NCBI GenBank assembly: GCA_028583605.1
Contig: CM053326.1
Coordinates: 10,920,587 to 10,984,586, forward strand
Direction: 5' to 3'
Source of the DNA: Dastarcus helophoroides
Lineage: Eukaryota; Arthropoda; Insecta; Coleoptera; Bothrideridae
DNA length: 64,000 nt
Positions 29,501 to 34,689 of the stretch are shown piece by piece (position 1 is the stretch's first letter; every line of letters begins with the position of its first letter). The translations under genes and the position numbers were made by a program. The notes beneath the pieces were generated by a model. It saw only the letters and a list, made by a program, of their open reading frames with translations, was not told the DNA's origin and made no database searches.

Positions 29501-32169
29501 ACAGTTAAACGTGCCGAAAATTGAAAATATATACAACCGCAACCATAGATTAGTTTCGGCCTTCCTTGGCCTCATCAGTATGGTACCGTGGTTGTAAACA
29601 CCGCCGAGGACGTTTGTATCAATGTATGTTGCGATAGCAACTCGTGATACAAGCTTTTGCCTCATTTGCGTGATCTTTGCAATTGCAATCTAGTTTTCAT
29701 TAGCTTCTAATGAAATTAGATTTCAATTGCATCCTTATAAACTTGTATATATTCGTATGTACAAGACTTATTATCTCAGCAGAAACACTTATATTCTTTC
29801 AATCGTTTCTTGTTTAATTTCCAAAGCGGAACTTTGTTTTTAAACTTAAACAACTTAGGTTTGTAGAAATTCCATTGATCTGATTAAAATAATAATAATA
29901 ATAATAAATTAATCACAAACTTTTGTAGCTCCTGCAGAAGTATCTACTTCGTTATTTGTGTCCTGTACTAACTTTTATATCTCCTTAAACTTGGAAAAGT
30001 TATTTATTTACATCCCCAAAATTTTACTTCAAAATTTCATAGTTTTATCCACATTTGAATCGAAACATTTCATGTTTAATCTTTCATTGTCAAATAACTA
30101 TTTATTAGACTTTTTTAATAATAGGATGTGGCAGGAAGCTTGTGAAACTTATGCCTCTCAACTGATGGAAGAAACTGACTCCGATCCTATGGAAATAGCG
30201 ACATATTATTTAGCTTGTCATAAAATCAATGAAGCTATAAATGTATTGTGCACAAATGGATTCTTCCGAGAGGCATTAGCTTTGGCAAAATGTAGGCTAC
30301 CTGAGGAGAATCCTCTCATAAACGAAATTATTGAGAAATGGGCCAAAGCTTCTATTTTGACCGGAAATTTTGAAGTTGCTGCAGAATGGTATGTATTTAT
30401 ATTTTATTATGCAGTTTTATCTCTCTTATCCTTAAAATTTCTGTTAAGCATATAATCTGAAAAAAAAACATATCTCAGTTCGACAGTTAACATTTTGAAA
30501 AATGGTAAACCTTTTTAAAAAGAAATTTCCAAAAAACATCAAAAATTTGAAAAAATTCGAAGATTTAAAAAAACATATTAGAGAAAAACAATATTTTCAA
30601 TAAAATTAAAAATTGAAATATAAATCATGTCTCCTGAAACCAAGAAAGATTAAAAAGCACAACAAAAGTTGCTCTAACGCGTTTCGACAGCTAAGCTAGC
30701 ATCTCTCTGAAGATGATAGCTTGGCTATCGAAACGCGTTAGAACAACCTTTGTTGTGTTTTTTAATCTTTCTTGGTTGCAGGGGACAAGATTTGTATTTC
30801 AATTTTGAAGATAACCAAGGACTAATCCGTTCCACCAAAAAAATAGTCTGAATTAAAAAAACTGGAATTCTTCAAAGAACCCCAAACATTTTTAAAGTCA
30901 ATGTTTTCAGAAAGTAGACTTTCCAAAAGTCAACATGTACAAAAAAGTAAAAATTTCGAGACCAAAGTCGAAATTGTTAAAATAAAATCGAAGATTGCGA
31001 GTAAAAAAAGCTACATTTCGAGTCGAAGTCACAATTTTAAGAAAGAGTCGATATTATCAACAGAACTGAAATTTTCAAAATTAAAGTCAAAATTTTGTGG
31101 TTAAAATCCAGATTCCGAGAAAAAAGTAGAAATATCGAAGTTAACTGAAAATGTTCAAATCAAAATCAAGAGTTGGAAAGCAGGTCAATTTTCTGAAAAA
31201 TAAAAGAAAATTTTGGGAAAAATTCGAATTTTTTCAAGATACTTAAGTGGCGTGACTTCGAAAAAAACCCATATTGAAGATTTGTTTTTAATGTTGAGGT
31301 TTTTTCGAATTTCAATTTTTTTCTCAAAATTTAAGGAACTTAAACTTGAAATTTTTGCACAGCATTTATCATTAATATGCAGAAATTTGTCTCAATTTAA
31401 TTCGTTGTATCTCTTCAAAAAAAGTAAACCCCTTTACCCAAATTTACGCAAACTGTTGAAAAATTTATTATAATTGATAGCTAGAAAATTGAAAGTGATA
31501 GGAGAGAATTATTTTTGTTTGTTAATTTGAAATTACTTTCAATCTATGATTTTTTTTCTAATTTATTTCAGCTATATGGTCCTAGACAAATATGAAGAAG
31601 CTGTAAAAGCTCTATTTAAAAGAAGCGATCAACCTTTATTAGAGTTTGCCCTTAGCTTAGCCAAAAAAACAAATAATCAAGAGCTAATAAATGCCGTGGC
31701 TTTTAGATGCAAATCCTTTGAAGATCAATCGGATTTGTCAAATGTCGATATTAAAACAGAACTCCAAGATAAAAATAGTACTTCAGATCAGTCGAATTTC
31801 TCAAATATCGACATTAAAGCAGAACTCAAAGATGAAAAATTTAATAAAATATGCGACAAAATTTGTTCAGCATCAGAAGATCAATCGAGTTTGTCAAATG
31901 TTGAAAATAAAGCAGAACCCCTAGATGAAAAGTTTAATAAAATTTCCGTATTGGATGAGCTTCAAGATGAAAAAAATGTAGATGCCAAAAAAGAAGTAAC
32001 TGAAGATGTAGAAGATAATCAGGAAGATGTACAATCTGAGGATAATTGTCAATTAAGGGAATGTACAATCAGTTCGTATCATACCGCTAATATTGAATGT
32101 GATACCAATATTTTTGATACTGAAGAAAGTGAGGAAGTATATGATGAAAACAGTAGATGTACAATATGA
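5428..32169 (+). CDS. Gemin5: Gemin5 homologue (3' part; exons listed separately)
   Basis: Gemin5 is the snRNA-binding subunit of the cytoplasmic SMN complex that delivers snRNAs for Sm-core assembly; the Drosophila homologue is rigor mortis. Exons at 5428-5555, 5605-5773, 13628-13915, 13968-14115, 30125-30388 and 31572-32169 all have AG/GT borders and join in a single frame. The order is a WD40 repeat pair (VLDGHVGSINAINWS, IKIWNV), a basic linker, then a helical TPR-like dimerisation region (ACHKINEAINVLCTNGFFRE, REALALAKCRLPEENP) and an acidic repetitive tail. The N-terminal WD40 exons lie left of the window. The long introns (7.9 and 16 kb) are packed with transposons. The protein ends about 150 residues after the TPR-like region, so the RNA-binding C-terminus of the vertebrate protein appears missing or replaced. 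Confidence 0.88.
5605..5773 (+). CDS. Gemin5: Gemin5 exon: end of the WD40 region
   Basis: The acceptor is TTTTATAG and the donor GTAGG. The exon opens with VWNVKSKTLES, the W-D-like end of one WD40 repeat. A second repeat follows, ending IKIWNVNDYPPP. It is one base over a codon boundary at the 3' end, which matches the next exon's two-base start. Confidence 0.86.
5776..7965. repeat. TTTCGA-type repeat inside a Gemin5 intron
   Basis: T-rich TTTTCTCGAAATTT-like DNA, turning A-rich after about 7800. Blocks such as TTTTCTACCTGCTAAAATCAG (about 6530) recur near 18795 and 43350, so this is a copy of a dispersed repeat family rather than simple sequence. Its 21-bp minisatellite end may be the block at 12940-13235. 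The Penelope-like element begins abruptly at about 7970 inside it. Confidence 0.65.
7970..10777 (+). pseudogene. Penelope-like element: RT + GIY-YIG endonuclease ORF, broken
   Basis: This is a 5'-truncated ORF of a Penelope-like retroelement, which copies RNA with its reverse transcriptase and cuts DNA with a GIY-YIG nuclease. The start KADKGNKIVVLDKPDY is typical of the family. RT motifs follow: PKIHKPGNSMRPI, SFDVTSLFPSVPI, GTTMGNPLSPFLA and RYVDDIF (catalytic DD near 8712). The C-terminal GIY-YIG part (10412-10720) shows GIYEISCNNC then YVGQTKRSIKTRFKEH. Three lesions are visible: a frameshift near 8380, an in-frame TGA at 8690-8692 just before RYVDD (a CGA-to-TGA change fits), and a 1.1-kb hAT insertion at 9158. 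Removing the insertion plus one TSD restores the frame exactly. No start codon or 5' region is left. Confidence 0.88.
9158..10262 (-). mobile_element. 1.1-kb hAT element (CAGTGGCGG ends) inside the Penelope ORF
   Basis: Ends are CAGTGGCGGCTGGT (left) and AGCCTCCACTG (right, inverted), flanked by the perfect 8-bp duplication ACACTCCT at 9150-9157 and 10263-10270. On the minus strand about 9340-9560 a frameshifted remnant of the hAT transposase C-terminus can be read (LCQEKLSALTML block), so this is an internally deleted derivative of an autonomous hAT. It interrupts the Penelope ORF and is therefore younger than that copy. Relatives are at 55630-56827 and 37272-38699. Confidence 0.87.
10778..11290. 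other. Downstream of the Penelope ORF, no gene seen
   Basis: Mixed-composition sequence that probably includes the 3' untranslated part of the Penelope-like element. A hammerhead core or a terminal repeat copy was not seen here. No protein-like frame longer than about 60 codons is convincing. Confidence 0.4.
11400..11990 (-). pseudogene. DDE_Tnp_4-type transposase remnant
   Basis: Reading the minus strand from about 11990 gives, across several frameshifts, RKRYLFTICCSGGNIADILG, NDAPIMRTVLDD, LLQRGDISI, a frame change into RGFRDVQDQIK, then LMPAFKSKRNQLTT and RWVVENVDGSIGQKHKF. This order, with the G-D-I-F-x-x-D/RGFRD block and the R-W-V-V-E motif carrying the catalytic Glu, matches the DDE_4 transposases of Harbinger/ISL2EU-like insect elements. 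At least two frameshifts and stops make it inactive. No ends or TSD were found. Confidence 0.6.
12130..12620. repeat. Three tandem copies of a 170-178-bp repeat
   Basis: The block TTGCAGC-...-AAAACTTATACC-...-AATAGCAATTTTTG-...-AAGTGGTTACT-...-CCTATAATTTGCGATCAACTAGGGC recurs with starts at about 12160, 12330 and 12508, that is at spacings of 170 and 178 bp. The copies are diverged by roughly a fifth. It lies directly beside the DDE_4 transposase remnant and may be part of that element or a small satellite array. Confidence 0.7.
12940..13235. repeat. 21-bp minisatellite and TAGAGACC-type element end, copy 1
   Basis: Repeats of a 21-bp unit close to AAATTAGAAACAAATTTGTTC run from about 12950 to 13130. 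The sequence TTGCATATTTCAAGC...TTGCATATAATACGGTCTCTA follows and is the terminal part of the TAGAGACC element family, also at 28720-28810 and 44770-44815. On the minus strand the 21-mers read as seven-residue repeats (LNKFVSN). No matching left end was found, so this copy is a fragment or is interrupted. Confidence 0.65.
13628..13915 (+). CDS. Gemin5: Gemin5 exon: basic linker
   Basis: The acceptor is CTTGTTGCAG and the donor GTAAT. The reading frame supplied by the previous exon gives EFISKKKQANRSKPK, a Lys-rich linker, then MILPSFGIKDGTTLSYLDEM and FGNQVDMFKLLKIK. It sits between the WD40 and TPR-like regions, where Gemin5 has a charged connector. Confidence 0.85.
13968..14115 (+). CDS. Gemin5: Gemin5 exon: start of the TPR-like region
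   Basis: The intron before it is only 52 bp (13916-13967). The acceptor is TTTTTAG and the donor GTAAA. It encodes EKECEQKGQYKNLVSISLWK then GDFVNTIKQAVEAKKVTP, corresponding to the region where Gemin5 has YGDLQAALQLV-type helices. It ends two bases into a codon that the exon at 30125 completes. Confidence 0.85.
15105..18411 (-). mobile_element. Complete pogo/Tigger-type DNA transposon, TA duplication
   Basis: Inverted ends begin GGGTAGATGTACCGTTTGTG at 15105 and at 18411 on the opposite strand (at least 24 matching bases), with TA on both sides (15103-15104 and 18412-18413). Additional TTTGTGGCCA-like motifs sit just inside both ends (about 15310-15365, 17930-18015, 18370-18395), as expected for transposase binding sites. 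It encodes one two-exon transposase with no visible lesions. Flanking TTTCGA DNA continues on both sides, showing insertion into the older TAGAGACC element. Confidence 0.9.
15499..17783 (-). CDS. Pogo/jerky-type transposase (two exons, apparently intact)
   Basis: Exon 1 is 17783-16187 and exon 2 is 16055-15499, joined over an intron with GTGAGT donor and TTTTTTAG acceptor. The product is about 717 residues. The ATG at 17781-17783 is chosen because a plausible 3' splice site (TGTTGCAG) lies immediately upstream, suggesting a 5'UTR intron. Domains are an N-terminal basic Psq-type helix-turn-helix (DLQKALELVKNGCAIATACN), a CENP-B-type second DNA-binding domain (GPESILGHHIEEKLEKWL, RKWFEGFLKRHPRV), and the DDE_1 nuclease with acidic residues in FDMDETAV, VIVFLDGHVSHMS and the PPHSTHILQPLDVSFF block. 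Exon 2 is a Lys/Glu-rich coiled tail ending in KKSVKPR. It cuts and pastes the surrounding element. A host-domesticated role is less likely because the TIRs and TSD are intact. Confidence 0.9.
19640..19722. repeat. Two adjacent subterminal hairpins, one a perfect 21-bp stem
   Basis: Bases 19640-19650 (CCACACTCGCG) are the inverted copy of 19668-19678. Bases 19678-19698 are the exact inverted copy of 19702-19722, leaving a three-base loop CCT. They lie ten bases inside the left TIR of the 4.9-kb unit and are far GC-richer than the surroundings. Confidence 0.9.
19984..20215. repeat. 23-bp motif repeated beside the LINE, with a copy at its other side
   Basis: A motif close to GAAAGCTACTCAATTCACCT plus TCG occurs at 19984-20006, 20044-20066, 20131-20153 and 20193-20215 (spacings 60, 87 and 62). 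A fifth copy is at 24338-24360, on the far side of the LINE ORFs. Its presence on both sides suggests either that the LINE inserted into a repeat array of the TIR unit, or that the motif belongs to the untranslated ends of the retroelement. A poly(A) tail, which would show as poly(T) left of 20245, is not seen. Confidence 0.75.
20245..22932 (-). pseudogene. Jockey-type LINE ORF2 (endonuclease + reverse transcriptase), one stop
   Basis: It is 895 codons long if one in-frame TGA (21016-21018) is ignored. The N-terminus is an AP-type endonuclease (IIAWNANSITNKLSELKAF, DIVMLGETHLRPGK, ALYSVYSP, LIAGDLNAK, SSDHCPLI). The RT follows: SPGPDNI, CRPISLMSSFSKITERI, EQFGFRQEHSTVHQL, GAIFLDVAKAFDKVWH (first catalytic Asp) and the AGVPQ motif, with the stop exactly where Gly of GVPQGS is expected. 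YADDTA (catalytic DD) follows after the stop. There is no RNase H. The ATG directly follows the ORF1 stop (TAAATG), so translation may reinitiate. A single GGA-to-TGA change explains the break, so this copy is young. Confidence 0.9.
22933..24279 (-). pseudogene. Jockey-type LINE ORF1 (gag-like, zinc knuckles), one frameshift
   Basis: The N-terminal part (24279-23992) starts at an ATG and includes a coiled LAELIGLAELVNERIAQL stretch. A frameshift near 23995 moves into the frame that runs unbroken to 22933 and gives TPIILRNKDKWTEISKHLRE, TRDGIRIVPQTVNDYRKMYK and the Pre-C2HC region (VVIRGIPQETPEKDVHEDL, PIVLVELERKYKSIYGI). CCHC knuckles follow: CHRCQLYGHIQKNC, CMKCAGAHSTHLC and CVNCGGAHTAISRQC. 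The protein packages its RNA and chaperones nucleic acid. Pre-C2HC plus three knuckles is characteristic of jockey-clade LINEs. The total is about 449 codons. Confidence 0.87.
24540..26930. repeat. TTTCGA-type interior of the TAGAGACC element, right half
   Basis: Right-flank continuation of the 14182-28810 element after the TIR unit. It is T-rich to about 24660, then A-rich (TCGAAATTTTGAAAAA) to the end. There are two near-identical internal blocks (about 25990-26130 and 26190-26330, both AAATTGAGGTCGAAATTTC...GACGACATTTTC), so local duplication of about 200 bp is visible. No coding content was seen. Confidence 0.7.
26935..27451 (+). pseudogene. 5'-truncated LINE: C-terminal reverse-transcriptase thumb
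   Basis: It is an open frame without a real start, beginning GKDFRNPQTLVKLFVALVR then PILEYCTVIWSPFYDVHINA, the conserved block after the RT catalytic core in jockey/CR1-type LINEs, and ending VKRLSMH. About 480 bp of untranslated tail follow to around 27935, ending in a short A-run (AATAAAAAAAATCG). The catalytic core is absent, so it is a dead 5'-truncated insertion, the usual product of incomplete target-primed reverse transcription. It sits inside the TAGAGACC element. Confidence 0.75.
28500..28810. repeat. 21-bp minisatellite and right end of the TAGAGACC element, copy 2
   Basis: About seven degenerate copies of the 21-mer AAATTAGAAACAAATTTGTTC span 28515-28690. They are followed by GCATATTT-rich sequence and the terminal inverted repeat ending TCTGGTCTCTA at 28810. 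It has the same order of parts as the copies at 12940 and 44590. Confidence 0.75.
29067..29131 (-). ncRNA. Hammerhead ribozyme motif, type I, copy 1
   Basis: On the minus strand the RNA reads CUGAUGA (29113-29107), helix II GGCC-AAGGAA-GGCC (29106-29093), then GAAAC (29092-29088). Helix I pairs CCAUA (29118-29114) with UAUGG (29082-29078), and after an internal loop UACAACC (29131-29125) with GGUUGUA (29073-29067). Predicted cleavage is after the C of AUC, between 29083 and 29082. Every core base of the hammerhead consensus is present. Helix III is only one A-U pair with a CUAA loop, so a monomer may be weak and a dimeric fold more active, as described for Penelope-element and retrozyme hammerheads. 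Confidence 0.82.
29268..29782. repeat. 180-bp inverted repeat flanking hammerhead copy 2
   Basis: The left arm 29268-29446 (CTGCTGAGATAAT...CGTCCTCGGCG) and right arm 29602-29782 are inverted copies with scattered mismatches, separated by 155 bp containing the second ribozyme. Shared blocks include TTGCAATTGCAATCTAG and CTTGTATATATTCGTAT. AACACTTAT occurs at both outer edges of the whole region (28992 and 29785), a possible target duplication. The arrangement resembles the partly inverted terminal repeats described for Penelope-like elements, but no ORF is present. Confidence 0.82.
29532..29596 (-). ncRNA. Hammerhead ribozyme motif, type I, copy 2
   Basis: It has the same core and helices as the first copy: CUGAUGA, GGCC-AAGGAA-GGCC and GAAAC, plus CCAUA/UAUGG and UACAACC/GGUUGUA for helix I. 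Predicted cleavage lies between 29548 and 29547. The only differences are in the helix I internal loop and flanks, so pairing is kept. It sits in the loop between the two arms of a 180-bp inverted repeat. Confidence 0.82.
30125..30388 (+). CDS. Gemin5: Gemin5 exon: TPR-like dimerisation region
   Basis: The acceptor is TTTTAATAATAG and the donor GTATG. Frame continuity with 14115 gives RMWQEACETYASQLMEETDS, then YYLACHKINEAINVLCTNGF and REALALAKCRLPEENPLINE. This aligns with the Gemin5 block around AIHKVYEAVALL and AIAKARLRPEDPVL. The exon ends within a Cys codon. Confidence 0.9.
30480..31560. repeat. Last Gemin5 intron: TTTCGA-type DNA around a foldback
   Basis: A-rich TCGAAATTTTGAAAA-type repeats fill 30480-30600 and 30840-31330, interrupted by the foldback at 30609-30807. 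The rest is ordinary AT-rich intron with a polypyrimidine stretch before the acceptor at 31571. No gene is seen. Confidence 0.6.
30609..30807. mobile_element. Head-to-head pair of Penelope-type terminal sequences (foldback)
   Basis: Bases 30609-30704 and 30711-30807 are inverted copies around the six bases CTCTGA. Each arm carries a short stem-loop followed by CGAAACGCGTTAGA. The right arm reads CTGAAGATGATAGCTTGGCT then ATCGAAACGCG: a CUGANGA box, a GATAGC/GCTATC stem and GAAAC, an imperfect hammerhead-like arrangement. The combination of this box and CGAAACGCGT is familiar from the termini of Penelope-like elements. A target duplication was not identified. Confidence 0.6.
31572..32169 (+). 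CDS. Gemin5: Gemin5 last exon: TPR end and acidic repeat tail
   Basis: The acceptor is TTATTTCAG and the stop is TGA at 32167-32169. The first 45 residues (CYMVLDKYEEAVKALFKRSD then LEFALSLAKK) finish the TPR-like region. The remaining 150 are acidic and contain three imperfect repeats of DQS-LSNV-IK-EL-DEKFNKI (about 31727-31960), followed by a Glu/Asp-rich end. No counterpart of the vertebrate RNA-binding C-terminus is visible. A candidate polyadenylation signal AATAAA is near 32527. Confidence 0.88.
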
Positions 32170-33054
32170 TTTGTTGCTCACAAGTTTTTACGTTGTTAGT
32201 ATGGATACATGTTCCAGAATATTTTTTTATTTTGATTATGTAATTTTACAAAATGTTATTTTATTTTGAAATGTAATTTTAGATTCTTATTTTGACATGG
32301 TACTTGTTTACTAATTTTTCCGAAATCCCTTTATTTTTATAAAGATGATGCTTTCCTATAAGAAACCACTTATTTCATTTAGAAAATATACTATTATGTA
32401 ACCATTTTAGAAAGCAAGTTTTGAGTTAAAACTTGGAAGGTTTTATTGTAAAGATTATAGTAATCTTGGTTGATTGATATTAGGTAATTTTCCCTCTTAA
32501 AATTTTTCAACTGTTCGTTTTTTGAAATAAATAAAACTGTATCCTTCATTGGAGGTGTATTCTTAAATCTTTCCATAGAAAAAGTTTTTTTGAAATCAGT
32601 CAAGAATACCTACTTTTTTGGCACAATTTCGTATCCCGAAATACACTATTCCAGTATTTCAGTCCATTGTTAAGCAACCATCAGAAAACAGTCCAGGAAG
32701 ATCTTTGTTCATCCTAAGATGAGAAAGCAGGTAACTTTCCTGTACCAGACAACAATAAACAGTTAGTAATTGCCAGACAACAATATAAACAAATAGTACA
32801 ATGACAATAAATGCATGAATTTATAAAAATTGCCTAATTTAAGGTCCTACTGTCGATTTTAGAATTGCTGTTCAAATTTTAATGAAATTCGACATATTTG
32901 TAGATAATGATATGATAATAATACAGCAACATTTTTTGAAGAACTACAAAAAAACAGTAAAAAAATACTTATATTTAAAATTTCACACAATGCCAATTAA
33001 GAATTCAAGCCTGTTTGCAATATGACATCTTTCGTCTTCCAATAGTTATCAATA
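32170..33054. other. Gemin5 3' flank
   Basis: AT-rich 3' untranslated and intergenic DNA. AATAAATAAA around 32525 could be the Gemin5 polyadenylation signal. No other gene-like feature was recognised. Confidence 0.45.
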
Positions 33055-33490
33055 AAGACCAGATTACATGCATTTGTATGTGCAAATGCATATTTAACCC
33101 ATTTTCACCGATTAGTACATATTTCACCAAAAATCTAATGATGCATATTTTCGCTATACTTAACTATATTTGTCGAAGGGTACTTAATGATTGAAGTCTT
33201 ACGAAGCGCTGAGGGGGACGTTTAGTTTCCTTGGTTAAAGCAATCCATCGAAAATTTATATTCAGCTAGAAAGGTACCATTTTTTCTTTAAAATTCTGTT
33301 TTTTTGCAACATTTTTCTTTTATTTTAAAATTTTGATTTCCTTTTTAAAATCGGACTTCTTATCAAAATCTGATCTCTTTAAAATTTTGAATATCAAATT
33401 TTTTTGTTTATTTTTCTTCAAAATTTCCATTTTTCAAAATTCGACCTTTTCTGAAAATGTTCACTTTTAAAATCCGAATTTCTGGAAATT
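33055..33490. mobile_element. Truncated left end of a TAGAGACC-family element
   Basis: From AAGACCAGATTACATGCA it follows the left 450 bp of the element at 14182 block for block: GCAAATGCATATTTAA, then CAAAAATCTAATGATGCAT, TACTTAATGATTGAAGTCTT and TTGGTTAAAGCAA, then TTTCGA-type DNA. It stops at about 33490 without a right end. Confidence 0.65.
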
Positions 33491-33536
33491 ACGCTGGGTG
33501 ACACAGTATCGGCACCCATGAAACAGATAGCTATAA

Positions 33537-34115
33537 TAGGTTTGTTCCAACCGAACATTTCCGATTAGTTTCCGACTAATTCATGAACTAGTTCGTACGC
33601 ATGCGTGCATTCCGTATTATACTCCGACTAGTTTGGGATTGTACACGTTGGAACGCACTTTGGGACTTCTCGGAAAACCTCTGGTCTTCGCCGTCTGTCT
33701 CAATCGAAAGCGATGAAAATAAATCTTCATCACATATAAATCCCTCTACGAAATTCATTTTTGTTATTTTTAAGCAAATACAGTGGATGAAAAATAGAAT
33801 TCAGAACTTAACAACACAATTTACATTTGCTCCGACAAGATCAAAACATTTGACAATCGTATTGACAAATAACAGCTGAGAAATTAGATACCGCTTATCG
33901 ATTACTTATTGCGCATGTTCCCAACTGCCAGTACAAGCTCTCGGCTGCTGACTGTTCTGATTGATCACAAATCAATTCACGAACTAGTCAGAGCACTGTT
34001 GGAACACCGGACTGCCAGTTGGGTTGGAGTTTGCACTTGGTTGGAACGCTAAATTTTGAATGCACATGCGCCGGACGGTTGCAAACTAGTTTGATGTTCG
34101 GTTGGAACAAACCTA
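33537..34115. mobile_element. 579-bp MITE with long inverted ends
   Basis: The ends TAGGTTTGTTCCAACCGAAC (33537) and its inverted copy at 34115 match for about 22 bases. Related GTTGGAAC and AACTAGT motifs recur internally. No transposase is present. The flanks do not show a clear duplication, so the superfamily is open. Confidence 0.7.
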
Positions 34116-34199
34116 ATATATTGCTATTAGGTAGGTATATTGCAACATTGCTAACATAGTCTGCGGGCAACTGAATATGGGCAAATAATTTTAGGATTT

Positions 34200-34325
34200 T
34201 TCATAGTGTAACAATTTCAAATTTAAGTGAAAGCAAATTGTTCAGCTCTAGCTGTGCGGGCTACTTTCAAAATCTTTTGCGGTCGACCACGGTTGACGTG
34301 TTGATTACCCCTGGTATGTTGAGTA
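34200..34325. other. Short intergenic gap, nothing recognised
   Basis: AT-rich sequence between the MITE and the CACTA-ended unit with no open frame or repeat that I recognise. Confidence 0.4.
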
Positions 34326-34689
34326 CACTAGAAGCAAAACTGTGTTTGCAAAATTTTCGAAAACTGAGTTTTGCATGAAAATATAATAATTCCCATTACT
34401 ATCTGTACAAAAATGTAGAAGCCAAGAGCAATATTTGCTGAGAAAATAACATCGCAAAAATCTGTATTTCTATTTTTCATTTGCGGAAATCTGTATTTGC
34501 AATAATTTTTTAAATTTTTTGAGAAAATTAATAATTTTTGAAGAAAAAATTGTTTTAACCAAAGTTACACATACTTATCACGTAAAAATATGGCTACTTA
34601 AAAAGTGACGTTGAATCAAGAGGTACAGGTTTTTTGATGAAAACTCAAAATTTAGATTAGGTTATATATGGGTCGTTACGTGTTTCTTT

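Larger units (their letters stand above)
29000..29600. repeat. 136-bp direct repeat (two copies, 465 bp apart)
   Basis: Bases 29000-29135 and 29465-29600 are nearly identical, from ATTCGACAAATGACCAATTA through TGGTTGTAAACA. Each contains a hammerhead ribozyme core on the minus strand. The 465-bp period corresponds to one ribozyme-to-ribozyme unit. Confidence 0.88.

Noticed and set aside
29886..29910. AAT microsatellite
   Set aside because: A short trinucleotide run of about seven units, too ordinary to list as a feature.
30705..30745. Functional hammerhead ribozyme at the foldback centre
   Set aside because: CUGAAGA and GAAAC are present, but an extra unpaired U lies between the core and helix II and no clear cleavage triplet with helix I was found, so it is called only hammerhead-like.
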